From: Delphinus delphis
Lineage: Eukaryota > Chordata > Mammalia > Artiodactyla > Delphinidae
Assembly (NCBI RefSeq): GCF_949987515.2
Contig: NC_082696.1
Span: 39,660,431 to 39,724,430 of the forward strand
Length of the DNA stretch: 64,000 nt
Direction of reading: 5' to 3'
Shown: positions 24,105 to 37,600 of the stretch, in pieces
Layout: each line of letters opens with the position of its first letter
Position numbering within the stretch: the stretch's first letter is position 1
The notes under the pieces: generated by a model
The model's input: the letters and a program-made list of their open reading frames with translations, nothing else
Database searches by the model: none
What the model was told of the DNA's origin: nothing
Made by a program: the position numbers and the translations under genes

Positions 24105-26030
24105 TACCTCTGAAACTTTCCAGGACCTGATGTTTCTTGAGGGTATGACTTACGCTGGGCCTTTTTTCCTTTTCTCAGGCATTAGCTGGACAATGTTAGG
24201 GAGAGGACTTGCATTCTTTGGCACAGGGGACTTTGCTTCTGTTGTGAGTTTGATCACTTTCTCTGCTTCTGTTTTCTCTTTTTGGTGCTCCTGTGAATTG
24301 GATGTTGAATATCCAGGTGTGATCCTCTGGGTCCCTTAGCTTTTCCCTCATAGTCCTGCCTTTTTGATCTTTTTCGTTACGTAGGAGATGTTCTTGGATT
24401 TATTTTGATAGTGATTTTTACTTTCTAATACTTGGTTTGATATGTTTTAAGCTTGTCAAATGGGCCAGGTTTTCCATGCCTGGCTTCCCAGATCCTGTAG
24501 TTTAGTTGGGGAGGGGCCCTTCTGTTCCAGAATGCTGACTTCAGCCCCTCTCGAACTCCCTGTCTAGTTGGGCACCTCATGGCTCTCCTCAGCTATGCCT
24601 GGCTTCCAGCTCTGAGCCTCTTAGGCTTACCTTCTTCAGAGCAGCTTCGTCCGGTAGAGCTTTATGTGATGATGGTATGTTCTAGATCTGAACTGTCTAG
24701 TAACGTTACCACTAGACACTTATGGCTGTTGAGCACTTAACATATGACTAGTGTGACAGAACTGAGTTGTAACCTTTACTTGCTTTTAAATTAAAAAAAA
24801 ATTAAATGTGGTTAATGGCTATGGTATTCACCACTCTAGAGAATAAACCTTTAGTCTTTTGGCAGGATGGGGAATTGGGGCTATGGGTTGGGAGACCGTA
24901 GACTACTACTCCTGTGTTCAGCCCCACCTGCATCCTGCCCTGGGCTGTTCCTGGTGCCTGAGACCTCTGGGCTTGGGCTGTGCCTTGCTTCTGCTCAGTT
25001 CTGCAGGTCTGCTTCTTCCTGGGCTGCTCCTCAGTTACCACATGTCTCACTGCCGCTTTCCACCTCTAAGTCACTGCTGACATCTTTTAGCTATTGTTCT
25101 TCTCTTTTCCATTGTGGGTTTATATCTCTTTATTTCTTGGTCCCTGTTTTTCTGGGGCTCGGCGGGGAGGGTGCTGAGATAAGCATGTGGTCTAATCTTC
25201 CATGACTAATCCGTTTTCCTGATCTTCTATTCTTATTTGCTGTGATATTCTTCCCAAATCACTCTCAGCCCAGTAGTTAGCTGTTCTTTTCTATTGCTTG
25301 AGTTCTCTTCTTTGGGTTCAGCTTTTCATGTTATTGGTTCTTTAAGACAAAATGGATGTAGACAAGGGCTCTGCCGCTTAGTTTTTATAAGTTGGGGAGT
25401 TTCCAGCTAGACCTTTCCTGAACAGGATTTTGATCAGCAGCTCTGTGTGGACCAGTGTGGTGGGTTGATTGGCAAATTTTCTCTGAGAGAATAAGGGCAT
25501 TGCTGGGAATTTTCTATTGAGGACATTTCAGATGCCAGAATTAAGAAGACTTTTATCTTAGGAGCTCACTTCTCTCTCTGGAGAAGCCTTCACTTTCCCT
25601 AAACATTTGTTCAGAATTCTGCCTTGGTATAAAAGCTGCTCATGCTTCTGAGGTGAGTGTGGGGCAGGGGCAGATCAGACTCCTCCCCACTTTGGGCCCC
25701 ACTGCATTTGCTGACTCTGAGCTCAGAGCTCCATCATGGGCTCTCCGCTTCTGCATTCCAGGCAGGGTTTTTATACTGTGGGTTCCTCTGCCTCTGTAAT
25801 CTGGAGCTGCTCCCTCCCTGTCTGCTTTCTCCCAGAAGTCTTTAAAACCTCTTTCTCTTCCCATTCTTGCCATTGTTCAGGGGTTTTCCCTTTTATACAA
25901 CTGTATTCTTATTTTACTGGGCTCTCATGAGCAATGGGAGGCAGATGTGTATGGACACCTGCGTATACCTTCTTTGGCTTTAATTGAGCTGAGCATTTTA
26001 TGATTCAGTCTTCTTCTTTCCTAGCATATC
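24105..26030. other. Intron; old repeat-like, unassigned
   Basis: C/T-rich sequence with many short frames on both strands (24802-25205 and 25640-25930) and no recognisable domains or splice context. It may be old LINE material because it is flanked by L1, but I cannot show that. Confidence 0.4.
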
Positions 26031-26663
26031 AATTATACTTTTCTTTTTCTTTCTTTTTAGTGGTTGCCCTTACATTTGTAATACATATTTACAGCTGAAT
26101 TAGCTGTAACTACTGGTTTTAAATCTTCTTTCAAATAACACTATACCACTTAACAGGTAGTGCAAGAACCTTATAAGAATACTCGCAGCTCCTCCTTCCT
26201 ATCCCTTATAACTTTGTTGTCATTTCACTATTCCATAGGTATAATCATCAAATACTTGTTTGCAATCATTATTCTGAAAAAACTTATCTATTAGGTCAAT
26301 TAGTAATACACGAAAAATTTGTATTCTTTATGAAGTACCTTATATACTAGGCTTTTTTAAATTTCAAAGTAGACTGCCCTAAAAATGGTATTGCTGGGTC
26401 AGAGCAGCATGTATATTTTATATTTCATGGGTACTACCAGATGATTTTCCAATGTTGTAGGATTTTACCTTCTTGCTGGCAGTGTGTGAGAAGCATGAAG
26501 AGTACCCTTCTTTCCATATTCTTGTCAAGACTACATAATCAGTTTGACTATATTTTGGCAAGCTAATGGATGAAAGACCTTGTTTTGATTCATATTGTCC
26601 AACTCTTGTGTTTGAGCATCTCATTGCTCCTACGGAGATATGGTTTTTGGCTATTTCCATTTC
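26030..26663 (-). mobile_element. Older L1 remnant, antisense
   Basis: The phrases TTTAGTGGTTGCCCTTACAT and AAAATGGTATTGCTGGGTCA, the latter in a segment describing the reverse of an L1 3' region, support old L1. It is interrupted at 26664 by the poly(T) of a younger L1. The open frame on the minus strand at 26418-26660 shows no known domain. Confidence 0.5.
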
Positions 26664-28606
26664 TTTTTTTTTTTTCAGTTTACTTTTTATTTTTAAAAAT
26701 TTTATTGGAGTATAGTTGCTTTACAATGTTGTGTTAGTTTCTACTGTACAGCAAAGTGAATCAGCTATATGTATATATATATCCCCTGTCTTGGATTTTC
26801 TTCCCGTTTAGGTCACCACAGAGCACTGAGTAGAGTTCCCTGTGCTATGCAGTGGGTTCTCATTAGTTATCTATTTTATACATAGTATCAGTAGTGTGTA
26901 TATGTTAATCCCACTCTCCCAATTCATCCCACTTGCCCCTTTCACCATGGGTATCCATACGTTTGTTCTCTACGTCTTTGTCTCTATTTATGCTTTGTAA
27001 ATAAGATCGTCTATACCAATTTTTTCAGATTCCACATATATGTGTTAATGTACGATATTTGTTTTTCTCTTTGTGACTGACTTCACTCTCCATCCACATC
27101 TCTACAAATGACCCAATTTCGTTCCTTTTTATGGCGGAGTAATATTCCATTGTATGTGTGTACCGAATCTTCTTTATCCATTCCTCTGTTGATGGACATT
27201 TAGGTTGTTTCTACGCCCTGCCTATTGTAAATAGTGCTGCAGTGAACATTGGGGTGCATGTGTCTTTTTGAATTATGGTTTTCTCTGGGTATATGCCCAG
27301 TAGTGGGATTTCCGGGTCACATGGTAGTTCTATTTTAGTTTTTTTAAGGAACCTCCATACTGTTCTCCATAGTGGTTTGTATCAATTTACATTCCCACCA
27401 ACAGTGAAAGAGGGTTCCCTTTTCTCCACACCCTTTCCAGCATTTATTGTTTGTAGATTTTGTGATGATGGCCATTCTGACTGGTGTGAGATGATATCTC
27501 ATTGTAGTTTTGATTTGCATTCCTCTAATAATTAGTGATGTTGAGCAGTTTTTCATGTGGTTGGCCATCTGTATGTCTTCTTTGGAGAAATGTCTATTTA
27601 GGTCTTCTGCCCATTTTTGGATTGGGTTGTTTGTTTCTTTTGGTATTGAGCTGCATGAGCTGTTTGTATATTTTGGAGATTAATCCTTTGTCCATTGCTT
27701 CGTTTGCAAATATTTTCTCCCATTCTGAAGGTTGTCTTTTCATCTTGTATATGATTTCCTTTGCTGTGCAAAAGCTTTTAAGTTCCATTTGTTTATTTTT
27801 GTTTTTATTTCTGTTACTCTAGGAGGTGGGTCAAAAAAGATCTTGCTGTGGTTTTTTTATGTCAAGGAGTGTTCTGCCTATGTTTTCCTCTAAGAGTTTG
27901 ATAGTGTCTGGCCTTACATTTAGGTCTTTAATCCATTTTGAGTTTATTTTTGTGTATGGTGTTAGGAAGTGTTCTAATTTCATTCTTTTACATGTAGCTG
28001 TCCAGTTTTCCCAGCACCAATTATTGAAGAGGCTGTCTTTTCTCCATTGTATATTCTGGCCTTCTTTGTCATAGATTAGGTGACCATTGGTGTGTGGTTT
28101 TATCTCTGGGCTTTCTATCCTGTTCCATTGATCTGTATTTCTGTTTTTGTGTCAGTACCATGTTGTCTCGATTACTGTAGCTTTGTAGTAGAGTCTGAAG
28201 TCAGGGAGCTGATTCCTCCAGCTCCTTTTTTATTTTTTCTCAAGATTGCTTTTGCTATTCGAGGTCTTTTGTGTTTCCATACAAATTGTAAAATTTTTTG
28301 TTCGAGTTCTGTGAAAAATGCCGTTGGTAATTTGATAGGGATTGCACTGAATCTGTAGATTGCTATGGGTAGTATAGTCATTTTCACAATATTGATTCTT
28401 CCAATCCAAGAACATGGTATATCTCTCCATCTATTTGTTTTGTCTTTGATTTCTTTCATCAGTATCTTATATTTTTCTGCATGCAGGTCTTTTGCCTCCT
28501 TAGGTAGGTTTATTCCTAGGTATTTTATCTTTTTTTTGCAGTGGTAAATGGTATTGTTTCCTTAATTTCTCTTTCTGACCTTTCATTGTTGGTATATAGG
28601 AATGAT
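26664..28606 (-). mobile_element. L1 LINE, 5'-truncated, antisense
   Basis: Starting from a poly(T), the + strand is the reverse of a cetartiodactyl L1 3' UTR (TACAATGTTGTGTTAGTTTC, GGTATATGCCCAGTAGTGGG) and continues into reversed ORF2. Minus-strand frames give L1 phrases such as [20 protein letters not shown] (28172-28459) and [20 protein letters not shown] (27594-27788). Frames are broken. The right border is where the ORF2 match stops, near 28606. Target duplications are not clear. Confidence 0.9.
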
Positions 28607-29739
28607 TCATTTTCATAGCTTCAGCCCACTTTTTTAGTTTGATTTTTTTTCACCAACTCTGAGTTACGTATACACACAGTGAACATACAAAGCTTATTAT
28701 AAAAAGTTCCTTTCTTGTTCTCCAGAGGCAGCTACTTTTGGCTGCTTTAGATGTTTCCTTTAGAGCTTACATCTAGATCATTAAATAATGCACTTATAAT
28801 ACTTTTAGATTTTAGTTTAACGTATTATTCATTGACTTATTACAATGATTTATATCTCTCTCTCCTTATCTCCCCCAGCCCACCTGCATGTACAACACTT
28901 AGTCTCTCCCTTCCCTCTATCAGTGCAATATAGTTGAGCCAATAGTCTTGGTTGGAATCATACTGTGTCTACCCTACCATGAGCAACCTTCACAGCCCAG
29001 CCATATCATTACTTTCACAACTTGTTTTCTTTGGAGTTAGTTTTATTTCTTTTGTTGGCATTAATTTTCAGTGTACTTAACTTTCCTAACTAATTATATC
29101 TTCTCTCAGTATATTCAAATGCTAGACAAATTCTATCAATTTTTATCAAAGACTTTTTTAGCCTTCTGATCTACTTTATTCAGACTAATTCCTGGCTTGG
29201 TCTGGTGCATAGCTTTTATCCTTGTAATGACCTTTATCATCACTAGGATGACTTTTTCCCCACCTCCTCTGGAAGCTTTTCAGTCTTCTGTTGCCTGTTA
29301 GTATTCTGAAATTTTATGATGTTTCTTGATGAAGTTCTATTCTTAACCTATTTGATGGACTTTTTTAATCTGAAGATTTATGTCTTTCAGTTTAAAAAAA
29401 ATAGTTGGATTTCATTTCTTTTTTGTGTCTTTGTTTTTACATAATATGACTTTATTCATATATGTGAAAAATAGACAAATTCATAGCAACAAAGTGAATT
29501 TGTGGTTGCTGGGCGCCAAAAGTTGGGGCAATGATCTTCTGTTTTCTCTTAAACTCTCATTGGGATTTAGACTTCCCTATCTGTTCTATGCATTTTTTTT
29601 TTTTTTTTTTTTTTTTTACTTCCTAGCAAATTGCCTCAGCTTGCTTTATTTTAAGCACTTCTACTGAAATTTTTATTTCTACTTCTTTTTTAAGAGTACA
29701 TTCTTACTCTACTGCCCTATTTTAATTTGTTTTTTTATT

Positions 29740-30990
29740 TTATGTGAGTTTTAAAGGTTACTTTACATTTACAGTTATTACAAAATCTTGGCTGTATTCC
29801 CCATGTTGTATAATACATCCTTGAGCCTGTCTTACACCCAGTAGTTGTTTGTACCTCCCACTCTTCCACCCCTACATTGCCCCTCCCCCTCCCCACTGGT
29901 AACCACTAGTTTGTTCTCTTATCTGTGAGTCTGCTGCTTTTTTGTTATATTCACTAGTTGTATTTTTTAGATTCCACATATAAGTGATATCATACAGTAT
30001 TTGTCTCTCTGTCTGACTTATTTCACTTAGACTAATGCCCTCCAAGTCCATGGATATTGATGCAGATGGCAGAAGTTCATTTGTTTTTATGACTGAGTAG
30101 TATTCCACTGTGTGTTTGTGTGTGTGTGTGTATATATATATGTGTGTGTGTGTGTGTATGTATACACACACACACCACATCTTTATCCATTCATCTGTTG
30201 ATGGACACTTAGGTTGCTTCCATTGTAAATAATGCTCCTATGAACACTGGGGTGCATATACCTTTTCAAATTAGTGTTTTTGTTTCTTTTGGATATATAC
30301 TCAGGAGTGGAATTGCTGGGTTATATAGTAGTTTTATATTTAATTTTTTTGAGAAACTCTGTATGGTTTTCTACAGTGGTTGCACCAATTTACATTTCCC
30401 ACCAGCAGTGTTCCCTTTTCTCTACATCCTCACCTCTACATCCTAACATTTGTTATTTGTGTTCTTTCTGATGATAGCCATTCTTACAGGTGTGAGGTGA
30501 AATCTCATTGTGGTTTTGATTTGCATTTCCCTGTTGATTTAGCAGTGTTGAACATCTTTTCATGTGCCTATTGGCCATCTGCATTTTTTCTTTGGAAAAT
30601 ATGTCTATTCAGTTCTGCCCATTTTTGAATCTGGGTTTGGTTTGTTTTTGATGTTGAGTTGTATAAGCTGTTTATATATGTTGGATATTAACCCCTTATT
30701 GGTCATATCATTTACAAATATCTTCTCCCATTCAATAGGCTGTCTTTCATTTTATTGATGGTTTCCTTTGCTGTGCAAAAAGCTGTTTTGTTTAATTAGG
30801 TCCCACTTGTTAATTTTTGCTTTTATTTCCTTTAGGAGATGGATCAAAAAAAATATTGCTATGATTTTATGTCCAAGAGTGTTCTTACTAGCATCCTATT
30901 CTTGTTTCATGAGTGTAAGTTCTTCTTACCTCTGTGAAGGTAATGAAGTTTTCATTTGTCATTGTATTTTTCTGTTCAAATAGACTTTTG
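29740..30990 (-). mobile_element. Older L1 LINE, antisense
   Basis: Reversed L1 3' UTR and ORF2 end: GTAACCACTAGTTTGTTCTC, GATTCCACATATAAGTGAT, ATTGCTGGGTTATATAGTAG, and further right TCCTTTGCTGTGCAAAAAGC. It is more diverged than the copy at 26664. It carries an expanded microsatellite at 30110-30176. No usable protein is encoded. Confidence 0.85.
30110..30176. repeat. (TG)n-(TA)n-(TG)n-(CA)n microsatellite in L1
   Basis: Alternating TG and TA blocks end with TATACACACACACACACC, just where L1 has a short TGTATATACACC-like motif. The right half can pair with the left half. Confidence 0.9.
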
Positions 30991-32014
30991 TATTTGTTAT
31001 CTTGGTCTCTGACTTTTTAAATCAGGTTTCTTCAAGTATATTAAAGTTAGTAAAAAGCTGCTTGAAACTTATGCAGGGAAGTGTGACTTGTCACTTGTGG
31101 CCTTTGCTGAAGGGGAACCTTGCCATGGTATTGTTTGAGGAACCTTTAATGTAAGTATCTTTAGTCTTGTCTTTGTTCTGGTCAGAGTCCATGAAGAAGG
31201 CTCTTACAGTTAGCTGCCTGAAGAGAGTATAAGCCTAGTGAGAGAAGACCACTGAATGCAAAAGGTGATGGGTCTCAAGCTTTAGTATATAAAACTTGAT
31301 TAAATCCTGTGCTGCTTGCTGTCAGTTTTAATCTCTGCCTAACTTCCAAGAGGTACAGGGGTGACTACCTGGAACGTGAAAAGAATCTGGAGGTCAAATT
31401 CCTTCTTAAATTGAGTTTCAGGCATCTCTATTTTAAGACCCACTTCTACCCCCAATTATAGAGATTTTTGGTGCCACCAATTTGAGTTTTTTGAGAGGTT
31501 CTATGAGATCATGTTGATTCCATTTTCTACACTGTGGCTGATCATTCAGTTTTTCTAGGCTCTGAATTATTCTTTTATTCTAGGTTCCAAACTTTGTTAC
31601 TATCATATCCTTTTTTTTCTCCTTGTCCTTGACGGCTGCAAGAGCCTTCTGAAAATTTTGTTTACTTTTACATTTTAATATTTCAGCAGGGAGCAGATGT
31701 GAATGTATGTGTTCAATCTGACATAGTTAACCTGGAAGTCTTTTTCTTATCCATATATAACAATTCTTTTAAAATTATGAAGACTAACCCTTTGTTATGA
31801 GTTCTAAGGTTTCTTTTTATTGTCCAGCACTTCTCTATTTAAGTTTTTTTCTGCTACGTAGACATCCTTTAATTGTATGTAGTCGTTTTTCCCAATCATT
31901 ATCCTTATGATTTCTAGATTTTTTTTTAAAGTGTCTCCCTCACATTGAAGTTAAACAGATAAAGCATAAAACGTTAGAACTTCTTCTGAATCCTCATTGT
32001 GCAGTGGTGAAGAG

Positions 32015-32440
32015 TTTCTAACTTTATTAGCGAAAACCTGGATATATCTCAGATGTCCAACAATAAGAGGCTAGTTGATTAAATTATGTTTATACAAAGG
32101 AGTACTTAGCAGCTGTAAAAAGGGGATGAGGAATTTTTTATGTACTGCTATAGAATTATCAGAATATATGAAGTAAAAAATAAAACAGAAGAATGTTTAT
32201 AGAATGCTACCTTTTGTATAGTAGGATGGAATATGAATAAATACAATTATATTTGCTTTTTCAAAAGGGAATGAGAAAAGAATAAGCTAAAAAGTAATAG
32301 TTTTAGAGGAGGGGAAGAAGTATATGGATCGGGAGGTATCGGTATGAGACATCTGGGATTTATTCCTTGATTGTACCTAGGTTAAACTTAGGAATCATGT
32401 ATCTGTTTCATATACTAAATGTTAAAGTTAAAAAGTAGAA
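32015..32440 (+). mobile_element. Old L1 3'-region remnant
   Basis: The order CAACAATAAGAGGCTAGTTG, AATTATGTTTATACAAAGGA, GAATGCTACCTTTTGTATAG matches the old L1M-type 3' region in sense orientation. It is degraded and ends about 140 bp before the next exon. Confidence 0.55.
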
Positions 32441-32579
32441 TTAAAAAAAAATTCAAACAAATGGAAATAAGTGAACTTAACTACCAAACAGTCAAGTTAG
32501 TGATATACCCATGCAGAGAAAAGCAGTTCAGTCAGATTAGGTCACTTGAAGTACATTGCTTTTAGGTATCATCTTTTAG

Positions 32580-32781
32580 TCCTACAGGTGCTCATATAAT
32601 TGCCCAGTTTTCGAAAAAAGTTCTTGATGAAGATATTTCTATTTTTCCTGGATCGGAAATGTTTCCTGCGGTTAAAGGAGCTTTTACTTCTGTGTGTCGT
32701 CAAATATATGGTACATGTGAAGGCTTGCAGGTTTTAATTCCTTATAGTTTGCATGAATCTATAGCAAAGGCATGGAAGAAG
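32580..32781 (+). CDS. TBC1D32: TBC1D32 coding exon 7 of 13 in window
   Basis: Two hundred and two nt, phase 2 in and phase 0 out, 68 residues including the split Ser. It reads [20 protein letters not shown], then a segment with [14 protein letters not shown] and [17 protein letters not shown], and ends SIAKAWKK. The acceptor is aggtatcatcttttag and the donor is gtaagt. This is the longest exon in the window. The open frame continues to 32907, but only as far as 32781 is coding. Confidence 0.92.
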
Positions 32782-33365
32782 GTAAGTATTTTCAAACTTT
32801 TTTTCTTCTCTTCAAATCTTTATTTCAAATACGGTCACTATTGTAATATCATACTACAGTTAAAATATTTTACTGGAGCAAATATGACGACTTTAGCACC
32901 ACAGTAGTCCAGGGGACATAATGCTTTCTTATTTGGCACAACATGACTTCAGTACATCCTCTCCCCATAGCACAAAGCTCTACGACCTAACTGGGCACTA
33001 CAAAGTCTTTTCTTCTGAAAAGAGAGCCTTTGAATAAATTGTCTCTGCATACACTGACCCTTTGGAAGTTATTTCTGAGCAATTTTTACAGATACCTGGG
33101 TTTTTGTTGCATATACTGGAGATCATAATGTAGCAACAGTCAAATATAGTATATATGACATATAGTATATGTCAGTATCTTCCCCCCACCCCATTTATAT
33201 GCTTCATTTATGAAATACTTTACATTATAGTTAAGAATTAAATAACTTAAAATTTGCAGGTAATTTAATTTTTAATTACATTGAGTTAAATATAAAAATG
33301 TTGCATGAGAACTTATGAATAACACTATCAGTAAAAAAAAAAAATGTAAATTTGTTATATTTTAG
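32782..33365. other. Short intron, AT-rich
   Basis: 584 nt with standard gtaagt and ttttag ends. No repeat family is recognised. Confidence 0.6.
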
Positions 33366-33448
33366 ACAAGTTTGCTATCAGAAAGAATTCCTACTCCAGT
33401 ACAGGGTTCTGATTCTGTTTCTTCGAAAAGCCAGGAATCCCAGAACAT
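33366..33448 (+). CDS. TBC1D32: TBC1D32 coding exon 8 of 13 in window
   Basis: Eighty-three nt, phase 0 in and phase 2 out. It encodes TSLLSERIPTPVQGSDSVSS and then KSQESQN plus two bases of an Ile codon. It is rich in Ser, Gln and Pro and probably a flexible linker between helical parts. The acceptor is tgttatattttag and the donor is gtaagt. The Ile codon is completed by T at 40909, giving N-I-M-A as in the human protein as I recall it. Confidence 0.9.
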
Positions 33449-36400
33449 GTAAGTAAATCTGTTTTTTCACATTTGCTGAAATAATTTCAAAATGAGAAAT
33501 GTAATAGAATACTGTGGCAAAAACATTTTATAGGAAGCTAGATGTATATATATATATATAATATAGGTTCAAGGAAAAGTACACCTAGGAGGAACCTTAG
33601 CAATCATATATACTTGTACCTTTTAAAAGAAGAAAAAATAGCAATATTTATTATACTTCAACCTGTATTTACATTTTGGGTTAGGAAATGTGACATGTTG
33701 TAGTGTTTCCAGAAAACTTGGAGAATTACCAAATACTAAAATTGGAAATTCAGTAGAAGTAGAATGTTTTCAAATGCCAGTGAAGTCCATTTACATTTAA
33801 ACTATAACTTTCCAAAATGTGGGGTACATTTTAGATTTTGGCATTGGAGAATTATTTAAATCAGTATTTGTAGTAATTTTTTAATTTAGATGTTTCCATG
33901 TTGTTTTCACAAATATCAGTAGGATATGGAGTCAGATTAATGGGGAATATTTATATATATTTTAAATTAAGATCTGGTGATGTATTCCTGGAGTCTCTTT
34001 TTAATTGAGTGTTGGCATAATCTACAAAGATAATTAGAACTTTAAGTGATGTTTAGTTAAGAGAAATTTAAAAAGTCACCATTTTTCTTTAGGTAGGCAT
34101 AGTTTAACTCAAAAACAAAAAAATCAAACAAAGCCTTTTACATTTCCTTAATGATTAACAAATAGTTAATTTTCTAAAAATCAGTTATAGTTTTTTTTTC
34201 TGATATAGTTGTGAAACTTAAATCAACTGCCATCTTTTTCTTTGCGTGAGGGGGTGAGTAACAATGTTGCTGCAATTCATTTTTCAGGTAATTTCTAGGC
34301 CTGTTTTCTTCGATCTATGATTTATCATTTTCATTCATGCATTCATTTTCTACTCATTCATTCAGCCATTTATTGGACCGAGTACTTTGCTGAGTTCTGA
34401 GTATACCTATATACCTTAGAGAACTTATTGTGTAGTGTAAGATACAAATAAGTTAATACAGTGCGTCAATGTAGCATGCTAAATTTATGATAGGGGGTCA
34501 TCAGGGTCCTTTGGGAGCTAACTTGGGGAAATCTTTCCCCAAGAAGCAGTTATTAAACTAAGTTAAAATGGATACATGGATATTAACTGTCTAAAAAGGG
34601 GAGAACATTATTTCAGGTGGAAGAGATAGTGTGGTCAACAGACTAGCAGTGAGAGAGAACATAGTCAATGTATTTAACACGTTTTACTGTCAGTAATATT
34701 TTTAGATTCTGATGTTAGAGTCTGAGGTAACTAATAAATTATATGTCACTCCTCTTCTGTGTTGTAAACCAATTAATAGAGATAAAGAAGTCAAGGAAAT
34801 CAAAACACTGAATAACATAGGCTTCCCAAGATCGGAAGAATTAGACAGATTTACCCTTCTTTCACTATCAGCAGTGGATAGGCTTCCATCACCCCCAGAG
34901 GCAGAGCTTACAAAGATCAAACTTAACCATGTAGTAGAACCAAGCAGACTGTGTGCTTCCTATAGGTAGCTGGGTCACAAAGAAGTGGTGGACAGGCATT
35001 GCCTAGCCAATCATGCTTAGGTCATCCTACAAATTTCCTAAGTCCCTTCTTCAGTGGGGAGGAGTGAGTGATTAGGTGGAGAGAGGCAAGCAGTGTTAAA
35101 CTGGGGAATGTGCTCCATGTGTAAACTTGATGCTAGAGGAAAAGGAGGTTCCTTCAGTATCTGATATTACTGTCTTAGAAACAAAGGTTTAATAGTTTTT
35201 GCTAAAATAGAACTGTTTTCATTTTTGTCATCAAAATCAAATGATCTCATGGAGTTGTTGAATATCTTCTGCATTGATTGAAAAGTTGGTATGAGATGGG
35301 CATTATTTGTTCCATTGTAGTTTGGTAAAACTTGAGAACAAAATCATTTTGGCCAGTTAACTAGACTAGCTTGTCTCCAGCATGTAGCAGGTGCTTGATA
35401 GCTTGGTTGAATTAGTGAATGAATAACATTTCTCCTACCACCAGGCACTAGTTTCTAAATAAGGACAGTGATGGTAAGACTGAGATCTTAGTCTTACTGA
35501 GTAGGGTAAAATGAAGAGTAAGTTGTTATAATCTATATTTTTGAGCCTCTGACAGGCTAATGTTAGGCATTTTGACCTTACTTTCTGACAGTATATGTTG
35601 GAGATTTCCTCTCCATCCTTTCATTTATTGGTGCTTACAATACTATAGAGAAGATAGAAGCTGCTTTGTAGTCATCATAGGGTATGTCTTAAATCTAGAC
35701 TTTGAAATGCAACCCCAGATGAAATTTCTACGAGGCTAGTTTGATATTGGTGATTGCAGTGACTGCAAATTACTTAGGGGCCATCCTTAGGGTGATGGTA
35801 GAGAAGAATGTAATCACAAAAAAACCAATGATGCCCAACCTGCCCCAACCAATTACCAAGGGACCTTTGGTAAAACTAGATGTTGAAGTAACGGGGGAAT
35901 CTTTGATCTGCAAAAACAGCCTATGATCCCAAAGAAATAAACACCTAAAGCTTAATTGCCATGAGAGTGTCTGTACTATACACTCTATAACATCTAACCA
36001 TTCAAAAAATGGAGTTCTCATAAGCTAATAAAGCAGTGTGATTGTTGCCTATTGTCCTGGGGGAAGGGTTCTCCAAGGATGATAAACAAATTCAGTAGCT
36101 TAGATCTTCCTTCTGTTTTGAAACATTGAGTATCTTCACTATAATTTGAAGGGAGAATTAAATGCTAGGTTAATAGGAGAAACAATAAGCTAAAGTATAT
36201 TAACTTTCTCAGAATTATATGACACAACCTGTAAGTTTTTCACCTGTGTTTTTACTTGGGGGGAGTCAGGGTAGACTTTTTAAAAATAATTTCTTTAATG
36301 GCTAATAGTTCATTCAAGGTTTTTATCTCTGCTTGAGTGACTTTTGCTATATTTTCTAAAAAACGTATTTTTTTAATCAATATTTACTTTTTTGGTGTTA

Positions 36401-37600
36401 ATTTGTACAAAGTATTCTTGTGATGTTAAAAAAAATTCTTTACCTGTAGTTACTTCTCATTTTTTGATACTTAGTATTTTTTGCTGCCCCCCCCCCACCA
36501 ATTTATTTTCATTAGTTTATGCAAAGACCAGTTTTTGATTTTGCTAATGTTCTCTTTCCCTCTCTATCTTCTCTCCTTCCCTCACTTTAGTAGTACAGGA
36601 AAACAAGTGAAAGGGGATTGAGAATGGATATTAAAAGAAGGAATCTACATCAGCCATTCTAACTTTAATACATTTTGATATGTAGTACTTTCATTATTAA
36701 GCTCTTATAAATATTGGGAAATTTGTATCTTGATTTTACTCTTTAAATCCATGAAATATTTGGAATACATTTAAGTTTCCAAACATAGTTTGTTTGTTTT
36801 TTACTACTATATTTTACTGTTGACTTCTAATTCATTTCTGTTCTTTTCAGAAAATATAGATTGTATAATATGTATCCTTTTAGGTTGGTTGAGATTTTGT
36901 GTTGTAGTACAGGGTCAATCAAAACAAAAATCTGTCCTTGCTTGAAAAGACTATTTTATGTTTTTTATTGGAAGTAGAGATATTCTAAGTTTTTAATATT
37001 TCCACCAATATTTTGTTTTTTCTGCATATGTATAATCATTCACTATAAAAGTTGATTTGTCCATTTCTTTTGTAATTCTGGGGTTTTGTTTTACATACTT
37101 ATATTTTATGCTATCAGGAACATAATTCACTGTTTCTTGGGAACTTTTTATTTATATAGTATTTCATTACTGCTTTGCCTTAAGTTTTATCCTGTATGTT
37201 ACTAATATTGCTAAATGTACTTGGCTTTAGTTAGTATTTGCAGAGTACATGAGTTAAGAATGTGTCTGATTGCAGATAGCTCAGTAAGACTTTCTTTTTC
37301 TCATAAAGCAAGAAGTCTCATGGAATACTATCCAGGCATTGACTTACTGATGTGGTTTGAGACCCAGCCTCCTCTTCTTTTTCATTATTAATGTTTTTTT
37401 GGGGGGGTTTTTGCCCTCAAGTTTGCGCTTTTGAAGAGGAAAAAGGTAGAGACAAATGGCTTCTTTTCATGATGCTTTGTCTTTTATTTAGGAAAGAAAT
37501 CTCTTCTCATTAACATTTTTGTGAACATCTTACTGGATTTGCTGTATGGCCACTTCTTGCTGGATGGGAGTTGATAAAAAAGGAGTTTAGATGGAGGTTG
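33449..37600. other. Intron; mostly unassigned
   Basis: About 34310-34500 contains a CATTCATTCAGCCATTTATT motif typical of an old interspersed repeat. 33548-33560 is a TA run and 36485-36497 a C run. The frames at 34712-34969 and 35741-35926 (with minus-strand overlaps) show no known domain or gene-phase splice sites. Confidence 0.5.

Noticed and set aside
27344..28459. Minus-strand frames with reverse-transcriptase-like words
   Set aside because: These are fragments of a truncated antisense L1, in broken frames.
34712..34969. An 85-codon frame with a reasonable amino-acid mix
   Set aside because: No acceptor or donor fits the gap between exons 8 and 9, which already join in phase. There is also an overlapping minus frame, and no domain is recognised.
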